Source: Neorhizobium sp. SHOUNA12A
Lineage (GTDB): Bacteria; Pseudomonadota; Alphaproteobacteria; Rhizobiales; Rhizobiaceae
NCBI RefSeq assembly: GCF_023006505.1
Contig: NZ_JALBGV010000039.1
Location: forward strand, 1-54,375
Reading direction: 5' to 3'
DNA length: 54,375 bases
The translations under genes and the position numbers were made by a program. The notes under the pieces were generated by a model. It was not told the DNA's origin and did not search any database. It saw only the letters and a program-made list of their open reading frames with translations. Below are positions 35,783 to 44,408 of this stretch, piece after piece; the stretch's first letter is position 1; every line of letters starts with the position of its first letter.

Positions 35783-36988
35783 ATGACCGAGGATCCCGCA
35801 ACTCCCAGGATCAATCTCCCTTCGGATGCCGACTACGGCAAACGCGTCAAGCGCGCTCAGACGGGCATGAGGGAACACTGTCTCGATGTTCTCGCGCAGG
35901 CAGGCACTAACATTCTTCGCTTCATTACCGGTCTCCACGGCCTGCCGGTCACGCGTCCGATCTGGCTCATCCTCCCGCAGGTTGGGGCGCCCAGTTTCGT
36001 GTCACACGGCAGCGAAAAGAAAGAGATCAGAGCCCGATGCAATACGCCGGTGGTCACCAGATGGGTTGAGTGGGCAGAGCCTGTGCCAGGTCCGATGACG
36101 CATCAGGATGCACTTGCCAAATATCTTCAGGAGACGGCGCGCGACGCCAGAACCATTGGTATCGACTTCAACGGCGCCAGCGGAGCCAATATCGAGCTGG
36201 TCAGGCAGGTGCTCGGGACCCACCGGGTCAAGGATGCGGGGCCGCTGCTTCGTGATCTGCTTACAATCAAGGATGCTGCGGCGATCAACGCCATTCGATT
36301 GTGCTGCTATGTTGTGACAACCCGTCAGTTTGAAGCCAGCCGTGACGCCATCGCACCTGGTGTTCCGGAGTGGAAGGTGGCTCTTGCTTCCTTTGCAGGC
36401 ACCGAGCGTGCTGCCGAGCTATGGGGCGAAAACGGAGAGCAGTCTCCACTGGCGCACGGCCTGCACATGACGGGAAGCGGTTCCGAACGCACGGCGCGAT
36501 GCGATGCGGCAGGGGCCGCCCGCAAGATGTGGGAGGGCGACATCGTGCAGATCTGCCGGTGCAGCACGGGTTTCTACGGACATCTGATCGGTTTTGACCG
36601 GCCGGTCAAAATCGGCTCCGACGAACCAGCCCCGGAAATGCGCAAAGTGATCGATCTGGCGAGGGAGGCACAGGAAGCCGCATTGGGCGAAGGTGCGCCC
36701 AGGCGTCACGGCTGGCGATGTCCATGCCGCTGCCATGGAAGTGATTGATCGCAGCGGTTGGGAGAGCCCGGTCCTGCACCTGACGGGCCGGTCGATCGGA
36801 TATTCGCGTTGGGACGGCATGAGCTCAAGGCCGGCTCCCCGACCGTGCTTGAACCCAGCAGGGTTCTTACGGTTGAGCCGGGAATTTACGTGGACGGCGT
36901 GGGTGGGGCACGCTTTGGCGATACGGTCCTCGTGACCGAAACCGGTTGTGAATTGCTCACCCCTTTCGAGCTTGGTAGGGCTGTTTAA
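35783..36988 (+). pseudogene. M24-family enzyme, bacterial homologue of the T-DNA gene, frameshifted
   Basis: From ATG 35783 (MTEDPATPRI) the frame follows the T-DNA C protein at 27827 closely (ILRFxTGLHGLPVTRPIWLIL, GLHMTGSGxERTARC, IVQICRCSTG) up to about 36690. There the frame changes, and the C-terminus ([33 protein letters not shown]) continues in another frame to a TAA at 36986. It lacks the same metal ligands. Its stop overlaps the next ATG (TAATG), so an operon existed. In opine systems such paired enzymes make and break the same compound; here the catabolic copy seems inactive. Confidence 0.75.
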
Positions 36989-38075
36989 TGAAGGACAAAC
37001 TGCTTCCAGCCGTTTCATTTCAGGGCGTCGCCCGGCGATACGGGGCGGTCACTGCGGTCAATGATGTCAGTCTTGATATCGCGACAGGGGAGTTCTTCGC
37101 GCTGCTCGGCTCAAGCGGTTCAGGTAAGACAACGCTTCTCATGCTACTTGCCGGGTTCGACAGGCCGACCGAAGGCCGGGTTCTCATGTCGGGCACGTCG
37201 GTTGCCGAGGTGCCGCCACATCGGCGTCAGATCGGGGTTGTGTCTCAGAACTATGCGCTCTTCCCGCATCTCACCGCAGCCGAAAACGTCGCTTATCCCC
37301 TAAAGATGCGCGGCGTCGGGCGCCCGGATCGCGAAGAGCGAGTGAAGGCAGCGCTGAGCCTCGTCAATCTGACCGAACGTGGCACTTCCTATCCTTCCCA
37401 GTTGTCGGGTGGCCAGCAGCAGCGCGTGGCTCTTGCTCGATCGCTTGTCTTCGGCCCGAGCCTGCTGCTCATGGACGAGGCGCTTGGCGCCCTCGACAGA
37501 CGGCTTCGAGACCAGATGCAGCTGGAACTGAAACGGATTCAAGGTGAGCTCGGCCTCACGGTTATCTATGTGACGCATGATCAATCCGAAGCCATGGGTA
37601 TGGCAGACCCGATAGGGGTCATGGCTCATAGCCAGCTTCTGCAAGTGGCCGACCCGGAAAATATCTACGCTTCACCATCCGATCACTTCGTCGCCCGGTT
37701 TCTGGGGGAGTGCTCGATTCTGCGGGTGAAATCGATCGATGGTGGTCGCGGCTACGAGATTACCGGCCCGCGCCAGGCGTTGCCGTCCGCCGCGTGGGGC
37801 GGTTCGATATCGTCGTGCGTCCAGAAAATGTCTCCGTTCATTCAGCGGCAGCCTCAACTGCCGAAAACGTCTTTGAAGTTCCGGCGAACATTCGCGACGT
37901 CACCTATCTCGGCGCCGGCTGGCGCGTGACATTAACACTTCCCGACGGGCAGTCCTTGCTCGCCACGATCGTGCGTGGAAATGAGATTGCCGGGGATCTT
38001 GGCCCCGGCAAATCCGTCATCGCAAGATGGGCGCCTGCTTCCGTCGCCGTACTTCCCGCCGAAGGATCGTCTTGA
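36988..38075 (+). pseudogene. ABC importer ATPase (PotA-like), frameshifted
   Basis: The first frame gives Walker A LGSSGSGKTT, Q-loop, signature LSGGQQQRVALARSL and LLLMDEALGALDRR (LMDEA). The frame breaks near 37790, and the C-terminal TOBE-like domain (DIVVRPENVSVH to AVLPAEGSS) continues in another frame to 38075. Family: ATPase of polyamine/opine-type importers. It is coupled to the M24 pseudogene by TAATG. Start at 36988 follows the ATG overlap. Confidence 0.75.
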
Positions 38076-38101
38076 GGTGGTTTCTCAGAGAGGCAAAGAA
38101 C

Positions 38102-38384
38102 ATGACAAAAAGAGGGGTAAACATGATGAGACGCAGTCTCTGCATCGGCATCCCAGTCGCAATGATTACAGCGATCGGCGCAATATTCATCACTGCGGCA
38201 CAAGCAGGCGATCCTGGGTGACGATGCAAAGGCGCGCTTGAGCTTTCCAGCAGTATCGCGTTTTTGCTGGTTGCTCGCCGAGCCGGCCTATCTGGTCGTC
38301 ATATCGATTTATGTTCTCCTCCCGCTGCTTGTGTTGTTTCCCGTGTCGTTCAGTTCGGCGGATGTCCTGATTGGCGGCAGGTAG
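38102..38384 (+). pseudogene. Fused fragments of importer binding protein and permease
   Basis: ATG 38102 begins a signal peptide (SLCIGIPVAMITAIGAIFITAAQA) that ends at a TGA after a few mature residues. From 38223, in another frame, comes a membrane segment with EPAYLVVISIYVLLPLLVLFP typical of a permease N-terminus, ending at 38384. Most of both genes is deleted, 50 bp from left border D. The remains complete the picture of a decayed opine importer. Confidence 0.5.
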
Positions 38385-38437
38385 TGGCGAACCCATTTGT
38401 TGGTATTTTCTATCGCGCATTTCGCGTGACGCCTGTT

Positions 38438-38462
38438 TGGCAGGATATATCGACCTGTAAAC
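38438..38462 (+). repeat. T-DNA left border (D)
   Basis: A canonical border starting TGGCAGGATATATCGACC and ending TGTAAAC. It follows the decayed importer genes. Region 38463-38834 inside it holds no gene I can support. Confidence 0.92.
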
Positions 38463-38834
38463 GGCGCAATATGAGGGATTAATCTTAGGTTAGGTTATCC
38501 TGACAATGGTTCGATCTCAATATATGGATGCCCGACATGTCACGTGATTGAAATTTCAAAAATTGGTCATGGTGTTTACGAGGGAATTGCGAAACCGCTG
38601 CAGAGAACATCGTGCTTTATCGTTCATATCTGCTGATACTTGCTATGGCAAAGCCATTCAACATGTTTGCTAAACAGTATTTTTGTGCGGTAGTTGTGTA
38701 CCGTCTGTTTGATTGTTGAGAATTTCCTGGATGTTGTATCCGGTTTTATAAGGAAATCGCTCAAGGAGGTTGAGCTCCTTGCGGGCAATAGCCATGCCTG
38801 ATGTTGAATTCGATCCGACGTTTGCTCTTGCCGT

Positions 38835-39851
38835 TTAGGCGAGAGTGATGACGACCCAGATATGCGCCTTCTGCGTATTCTTGGCAAATGTGTTGTCGCG
38901 AATGGCCTTGGAAACAACGTCCAGGTCGTTGAGACTTTCCGGAAGAACCTCGCCTAGCACCGGGGTCTCAATGCCCTCGGTCACAGGACCATCCTGAATG
39001 ATAATCTTGTTGCCTGTCAGGGGGGAATAGCGAATGCGGCCGATCGGGGCATCGCATTGTCGCTCCTTTTGCTGGATCGCAGCTCTGCTGAGGATGGGAG
39101 CCCATCCGTAAATGGATCCGCCGCTGACCATAGCAGCGTTCATGAGCACAGCCATCTCATCATAGTTCGTGAGGTAGTCGATCCATTCCTGGGCGAGCTC
39201 TGGGTTTTCGTTGACTGCGAGCACCGCTTTCAACGTCGGCAGGTTCTCAGCCGGCGCGTCCGGATACATCTTGATGTACGACAGCTCGATAACGCGGCCG
39301 TCCTCAATCTTGACACGGCGTGAAGGGTCCGGTTCGACGGGTTCGGCATCCGTGAGGTTTGGATACTGGAATTCCGGCTGCGTTCCGACATTCCAGGGAA
39401 AGGCCTGGTGCATCCATTGATGAAACATGTTGTAGTGTCGGGCGAATGCGGAGATGGCCCGAGTGATCTCCTCTCTGTTGCCCGGTTCAGCATGCGACAA
39501 GTCAATCACAGACTGACCGAAGGTCTGAATGCTGCCGAATTTGTTGTAGCCCTGATAGTTGATGTTCTGCTGAGCAAGGTCCTTCAGAAGCTTGAGAAGA
39601 ATGTCGATGGAGACCTCGGGATCGCGGGCCCATTTGGCCAGATTGGGCCAGTCATTGATGCTGTCGCAGAGGGAATAGGCGAAGGCAAAGACACCGGTCG
39701 AGAAAAATTGCCCGCCGGTGCCGATCATATTCTCATGCTTTCCGGAAAAGAGATCGGCCACCTCCGTGGGCTGCTCGGAGGAGATGTGCTTGGTTGCCTC
39801 CTCTATGGCCGCAATCAACGCGGTGAGGTTGGCATATTGCTGCGACGCCAT
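38835..39851 (-). CDS. cus: Cucumopine/mikimopine synthase
   Basis: A 338-aa product from ATG 39851 (MASQQYANLTAL), the start expected behind a TATA box near 39965; 42 further in-frame residues are leader. An N-terminal helical part (GKHENMIGTGGQFFSTGVFAF, about 38-60) is followed by the C-terminal cyclophilin-like part with GGSIYGWAPI, KERQCDAPIGRIRYSPLTGN and TPVLGEVLPES. This matches what I know of cucumopine/mikimopine synthases, which join histidine and 2-oxoglutarate. Histidine-degradation and homologous catabolic genes lie 6-10 kb away. Which stereoisomer is made cannot be told. Confidence 0.8.
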   Translation of the reverse strand: MASQQYANLTALIAAIEEATKHISSEQPTEVADLFSGKHENMIGTGGQFFSTGVFAFAYSLCDSINDWPNLAKWARDPEVSIDILLKLLKDLAQQNINYQGYNKFGSIQTFGQSVIDLSHAEPGNREEITRAISAFARHYNMFHQWMHQAFPWNVGTQPEFQYPNLTDAEPVEPDPSRRVKIEDGRVIELSYIKMYPDAPAENLPTLKAVLAVNENPELAQEWIDYLTNYDEMAVLMNAAMVSGGSIYGWAPILSRAAIQQKERQCDAPIGRIRYSPLTGNKIIIQDGPVTEGIETPVLGEVLPESLNDLDVVSKAIRDNTFAKNTQKAHIWVVITLA

Positions 39852-39956
39852 GTCGGATGTTGACTTCGGTGGCCGGTGCGATCGTTGAATCTTGTCGGAG
39901 CAGGTCTTGATTGTTTGAGAGGCGGTGGTGTTGATGAGGAATGGAAGTATGGACTT

Positions 39957-40125
39957 GGAGCAGTTGTATAGTGACATCGGTCGGGATGACGTGGCCGGGC
40001 CGCTATGCTGACGTGGCGGATGACGTGGCAGGGGACGTAGCCAGATCGCTATGCTGACGTGGCGGATGACGTGTCAAGTTAGATGTTTGCTCGCTAACGA
40101 CATGATCCGGTGAACTTATATAGTG
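39957..40125. promoter_or_regulatory. Divergent plant-type promoter of T-DNA D
   Basis: TGACGTGGC at 39987, 40009, 40021 and 40055 and TGACGTGTC at 40067 lie between a minus-strand TATA box (near 39963-39970) and a plus-strand TATA box (cttatatagtg, near 40115-40125). A 27-bp segment with two of the motifs is exactly repeated. Confidence 0.75.
40001..40073 (+). repeat. 27-bp direct repeat in T-DNA D promoter
   Basis: The segment 40001-40027 (starting CGCTATGCTGACGTGG) recurs without change at 40047-40073. Each copy carries two TGACG motifs 12 bp apart, so the duplication doubles the number of bZIP-type sites. Confidence 0.9.
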
Positions 40126-40243
40126 CCGCCTTCCTCCTCTGCCGGAATAATGTTTGATATCCCTTCAAAATAACAATTCAACAGACCGGCCCAATCAATC
40201 CCAACAAGCACTCAACAAACCGGATCCATCACCGCCGACTTAA

Positions 40244-41590
40244 ATGATGGGTTGGCGCAACGCCCTGAACAGCGTCGATTGGGTGACCTGCATTGGGGCC
40301 TGGAACCCTCGCGACGATCGGCTGCTTCCCGGTCAATTCGCGGACGAGAATTGGATCCACCGTGTCAAGGTCAATACGGATCTCGTCGCCACTTATCCCA
40401 AGCATATCAAGGATCGCCTTAAGATTTTTGAGAACAAGGAGGACGCGGTTTTCAAACGCATCTTGGGGCAAGGCGAAGTTCAATCGCCTTTTTCCAAAAA
40501 GATTGTCTGGAAGCAACCCGAACCGGATGCACGATTTCGCAGCAAGGTAACCTGGCATCTCAGGATCATTCTCAGCGCGTGGTATTTTTGGCCTCTCATA
40601 GTCGCGCTTCTCACGCTCCCCAATCTCAGCTTCGGCCTGATCGGCGAAAAAATCTTCAATGTTCGCTCGGTCCCTACTTCCAGCTTTATTACGTGGCAGC
40701 TTTTTCCCCTGCTTTTCGGCAGCTATCAGGTCCCTTCCGTCTGTGCCCAGTTCATCAGAGAGCAAGCCGTTGGGCCTGTTACCACAAGTATCTGGTTTGC
40801 TCCACTGGGCTTCGATAGGGATCTCCGCCACTTCTACTACGAACAGGCCTACCTTATTCCTGCGTGCGTCTTCGGAATCCTGCTTCAGATCTGCGCGCAA
40901 TTCGCCGAAAGGTTTTGGTATCGCTTTTGGCTTAATCGCCGGATCTCGAAAAAAGGCCTGACCACCTCTTTCACGCAAACGGTGAATGAATGCACGCGGC
41001 TGAGGGGTGTGCTTAATGACCTCACCGAGTGGACCAAACCCAAGAAACTCAGCAAAACGACGAAGTTAGCTTTGTCGGTTACAAGGCGCGGGATCCGCCG
41101 CAAGATCGACTTCCTCGACAGTGCCCTGCCGCCTGGACATCGTTACAGATCAACGCAAAGCTTTAGCGGGGCCTTTTTCGCATTTTTCAAAAACCCCAAG
41201 AGCTACTATTCCTATGCGAACGGTATCATTCTCTTTGGTAACGCCTTCTTCTACCTTCGGGCGTGGGGCACCTTCTTCCAGGCACTCGGATATGCGACTG
41301 TCATGGAAATCAACACTTTCCTTATGGTCACCGAAGATGAGCAACTCATCGATGACTTAGTCGAGTTTACCACCAACACGGTCTCCGGCCTCTTCGGCCA
41401 GATGTTCTTCGTCGCAATCCCATACCGGGCAACTAAAGAAACAGCTGTCGAGGATTACAGGTACTTCATTATGCTGGGCTTGCAACTCACTTACGTCATG
41501 ATCTTTTCGGGCAAAACCGTGCCCTTTTTGATCGAGTGGGTGCCTCGCATTTGCAAATATCCTGGGAAAATGGCCCGATATCTCTGGTGA
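40244..41590 (+). CDS. Unrecognised membrane protein, T-DNA D
   Basis: A 448-aa product with hydrophobic segments near residues 108-130, 150-165, 205-225, 325-350 and 410-430 and a basic loop region (about 230-290). The first two codons are both ATG. A plus-strand TATA box lies about 120 nt upstream with a C/A-rich leader. I recognise no family. Like the T-DNA C membrane protein it is the plus-strand partner of an opine-enzyme gene, which suggests a linked job such as opine export, but nothing in the sequence proves it. Confidence 0.65.
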   Translation: MMGWRNALNSVDWVTCIGAWNPRDDRLLPGQFADENWIHRVKVNTDLVATYPKHIKDRLKIFENKEDAVFKRILGQGEVQSPFSKKIVWKQPEPDARFRSKVTWHLRIILSAWYFWPLIVALLTLPNLSFGLIGEKIFNVRSVPTSSFITWQLFPLLFGSYQVPSVCAQFIREQAVGPVTTSIWFAPLGFDRDLRHFYYEQAYLIPACVFGILLQICAQFAERFWYRFWLNRRISKKGLTTSFTQTVNECTRLRGVLNDLTEWTKPKKLSKTTKLALSVTRRGIRRKIDFLDSALPPGHRYRSTQSFSGAFFAFFKNPKSYYSYANGIILFGNAFFYLRAWGTFFQALGYATVMEINTFLMVTEDEQLIDDLVEFTTNTVSGLFGQMFFVAIPYRATKETAVEDYRYFIMLGLQLTYVMIFSGKTVPFLIEWVPRICKYPGKMARYLW

Positions 41591-42037
41591 AAGATCAGAT
41601 GCCAGTAAAAGGCGGTGGAAGAACGGGATATTCAACAATCGAATAGAGGCAGAACAGAGCTTTCAACCCTCTGAGGAACCGGTGGATTAACGTGCAACAC
41701 AACTGATTTTCAGAGGCTTCAACGCCATCATTTAAACCAAAAAAATGAATTCAACATCTGCAAAAAAGTAGCTTAGCTTTATCCCGGATAACAATACCAA
41801 CTACATACGCTCTTTAAATTTTCTGCGTCAATAATGATTGTGATATCGTAGAAGCCGGCACTGCTTTCTTTTTTCGTGAGGGTGGGCAAGGCATCGTTTT
41901 CAATCTAGTCGCGCTCATCTAAGGCCGACGACATTGAGTTTGCGGTCGCAAATTCCTCCACCTGACGACGCTGCCTATCATCCTGATCACCGTCCTGCCT
42001 CTAATCAGGCTGCGGGCTCGGAATTGAACCGCTGCTG

Positions 42038-42062
42038 TTGCAGGATATATGGTTATGTGGCG
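42038..42062 (+). repeat. T-DNA right border (D)
   Basis: Begins TTGCAGGATATATGGTTATG, followed by cgtgcgaaactaggttcatt, sharing about 38 bp with the right ends of T-DNAs A and B. Confidence 0.87.
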
Positions 42063-42086
42063 TGCGAAACTAGGTTCATTCATTCA

Positions 42087-42110
42087 TTTGTGCGTTTGTG
42101 CGTTTGTGCG
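42087..42110 (+). repeat. Three TTTGTGCG repeats next to right border D
   Basis: Three perfect 8-bp copies lie 25 bp outside the right border, preceded by cattcattc. Their unit length, position and T/G richness resemble the transfer-stimulating repeats of Ri plasmids and overdrive. Confidence 0.6.
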
Positions 42111-42126
42111 TAAATTGCCACGTCAA

Positions 42127-43452
42127 TTAGGCCTTGGCGGCGAAACGATTCTTGGGTCGTGGCAGGCCGAGGTTTTCACGTAGCGTCGCCCCTTCATAAT
42201 CCTCGTGGAAGAGGCCGCGTCTCTGGAGAAGGGGAACGACTTCCTCAACGAACACCTTGAGTTGGCCGGGAAGTGGTTCTCCCATGATAAATCCGTCCGC
42301 GCCTTTTTCCCGCAGCCAAAGTTCCATCTCATCTGCTATCTGCTGCGGAGTTCCTGCGAAGCGATCTACCGGCTGGCCAAAACGCTCCGCAATCTGGCGA
42401 AGGCTCAGCTTTTCAACCTTTGTCGCATGCTCGATTCTTTCGACTTCGCCTTCGTGGCCAATGAGGCCTGATGCAATGACCTCCAGCGGTATCTGTCCAT
42501 CGGGGTCATAAACGGAGAAGTCGTGATTCTTGAACCACTTACCTAAATAACGCAACTTTTGTTCGAAAGACACGCTGGCGCGACGCTCCTGAACTAACTT
42601 TGCCGTTTCTTCTTCTGTGCTGCCGACGATCGGCTTGCAGGTCGGAAGGATGATGACATGCTCAGGATTGCGACCAGCATTGATGGCGGCTGCCTTGATC
42701 TGTCTATAGAGATCCTGCGATTCAGGCAGATTTTCCGGTATACTAAAAACGCCTTCAACACATTCGCCAGCGAAGACACGGCCTTCCTTGGAGAAGGTCG
42801 CCGTAAGAAGCAGGGGATAGCCCTGGGGAGCACGGCGAATGTTAAGTGGGCCTTGGACCTGAAAAAATTCCCCTTTGTGGTTAAGCGTATGCATTTTGGC
42901 CGGGTCGAAAAAGATTCCCTTTTCCTTGTCCTGGACGAATGCATCGTCTTCCCAACTGTCCCAAAGTGCCGTGGCAAGTCCAACATATTCACGTGCCATC
43001 CGATAGCGGTCGGCGTGGGAAAGTTGAGGCACGCCGCCATAGTTCTGGCAGCCCTTGTTCGGATCGCTGGTAACCACATTCCAGCCCGCTCGGCCTCCTG
43101 AAATATGGTCGATCGTGGCCATCTGCCGCGCAGTTGTATAAGGATGGCTGAATGTCGTCGAGACGGTCCCGACCAATCCAATGCGCTGCGTGGCAACAGC
43201 AAGCGCAGACAAGAGAGCGATCGGCTCCAAACGGCTCAGAGCGTGCGGTTCCGATCTCGCTTCGCAGTAGACTTGGTCCGCCAGGAAGACGAAGTGGAAC
43301 TTGCCCTGCTCCACAAGCTGTGTCTGTCTCCTATGAAAGTCAAAGCTGGATCCGGCGTCGCGGACCGCATTTGCGTGCGCCCAGTCTGTGAACGTTCGGC
43401 CAGCACCTTCCAGCAGAAGGCCCAGTTTGAGCTTCTTCTTATCAGGCAACAT
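42127..43452 (-). CDS. Luciferase-like flavin monooxygenase (NtaA/DszA family)
   Basis: A 441-aa product with the family pattern: KLKLGLLLEGAG start, FVFLADQ, EPIALLSALAVATQRIGLVGTVST, NVVTSDPNKGCQNYGG and a C-terminal KGADGFIMGEP. NtaA/SnaA/DszA-type enzymes use reduced FMN and oxygen to oxidise substrates such as nitrilotriacetate. Cucumopine carries carboxylated amine groups, so oxidative cleavage of it or its lactam is plausible but unproven. An operator-like palindrome lies about 150 bp upstream. The 3' end is only 65 bp from right border D. Confidence 0.85.
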   Translation of the reverse strand: MLPDKKKLKLGLLLEGAGRTFTDWAHANAVRDAGSSFDFHRRQTQLVEQGKFHFVFLADQVYCEARSEPHALSRLEPIALLSALAVATQRIGLVGTVSTTFSHPYTTARQMATIDHISGGRAGWNVVTSDPNKGCQNYGGVPQLSHADRYRMAREYVGLATALWDSWEDDAFVQDKEKGIFFDPAKMHTLNHKGEFFQVQGPLNIRRAPQGYPLLLTATFSKEGRVFAGECVEGVFSIPENLPESQDLYRQIKAAAINAGRNPEHVIILPTCKPIVGSTEEETAKLVQERRASVSFEQKLRYLGKWFKNHDFSVYDPDGQIPLEVIASGLIGHEGEVERIEHATKVEKLSLRQIAERFGQPVDRFAGTPQQIADEMELWLREKGADGFIMGEPLPGQLKVFVEEVVPLLQRRGLFHEDYEGATLRENLGLPRPKNRFAAKA

Positions 43453-43595
43453 CAGTCTCCTTTATCAAACCATCTGCAGTGCTCAACCGACTACATGTTC
43501 TTGGCATTTAAAATTGGAGAAGCCTTTTGAATCCGAATATCGCTCACAGCTTTCCTTTAGGCGTTGGCCCATTCTCTCTATCAGCCTTCTCAATT

Positions 43596-43613
43596 ATATG
43601 GTATATACATATC
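43596..43613. promoter_or_regulatory. HutC-type operator upstream of the monooxygenase
   Basis: atatGGTATATACATAT contains the palindrome GTATATAC (43601-43608). Similar sites occur at 45219, 46973, 47474, 47711 and 48832. Confidence 0.5.
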
Positions 43614-43776
43614 AACGACAAGTATAATCAATTGAGGGCGATTTGGGGCTGGATATGACCTGCCAAGGCCACTTTCATCCAGCGGCGACTAGAGCCAATC
43701 CGGCGATCACTGAATCAATCCTGATGTGACGATGCGAGCCGAAACTGATTCAACATCCACAGCGAAGAGGTGGATG

Positions 43777-44202
43777 ATGGCACGGGTATTGGACGATGAC
43801 CTTCGATTGCGTTTGTTGAAAGCGTCTGCTGCTGGCCTTTCGGCCCCGGCGGCGGCTCGGTTCGAGGTTGCCATTTGCACGGCGATCCGCTGGATTACAA
43901 GAGCGAAAGACGGTGAGCCAACCTCCCGACCGCAGGGTTGGAGGCGGCCGTCGGCACTGGGTGCACACGAGGCCTTCGTCATCGAGTTGATCGAAGAACG
44001 CAAGGACGTGACGCTCGACGAAATGGTCTTGCTCTTGTCTGTCGAACGGCAGATCAGGATCAGTGAGACGAAGGCTTTGGAGAGCTCAAAGATATCGCGG
44101 AAACCTTCGGTCACAACCAACAAAGTCGGTAAAAGTGCCGCCGATATCTATCCCCTATTCGGACGGGAGCCATTGAACGCTTCCTATCTTGAACCTTCCT
44201 GA
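43777..44202 (+). pseudogene. IS630-type transposase, N-terminal fragment
   Basis: From ATG 43777 the product (MARVLDDDLRLRLLKASAAG, then AAARFEVAICTAIRW, VIELIEERKDVTLDEM) resembles the N-terminal helix-turn-helix region of IS630-family transposases for about 95 residues, then turns into unrelated sequence. The DDE catalytic part is missing. It separates the monooxygenase gene from the GntR gene. Confidence 0.65.
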
Positions 44203-44408
44203 AGGTTCGACGAGGTCGATGTTATGTCGGAAGGGGGGTATAGTGGTATTTCGTTGACATGGGCGAAAAGGGTTTCCGAACAGTATCGTGCATCGATCAC
44301 GCGGCCACTTGCACGCAGGTGGCCAGTGGCCTCGGCCATGAAATCAATTCTGGCTCGGCTGAACGCCGCAAGGCAGTGCTCCAGCCTTTTTGTCTGCTTT
44401 CCGGGCCG

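Larger units (their letters stand above)
38438..42062. mobile_element. T-DNA D (3.6 kb)
   Basis: Bounded by left border 38438-38462 and right border 42038-42062. It contains two divergent genes, the cucumopine-synthase-like gene and a membrane protein gene. The 41591-42037 stretch before the right border contains no gene I can support. Confidence 0.9.
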
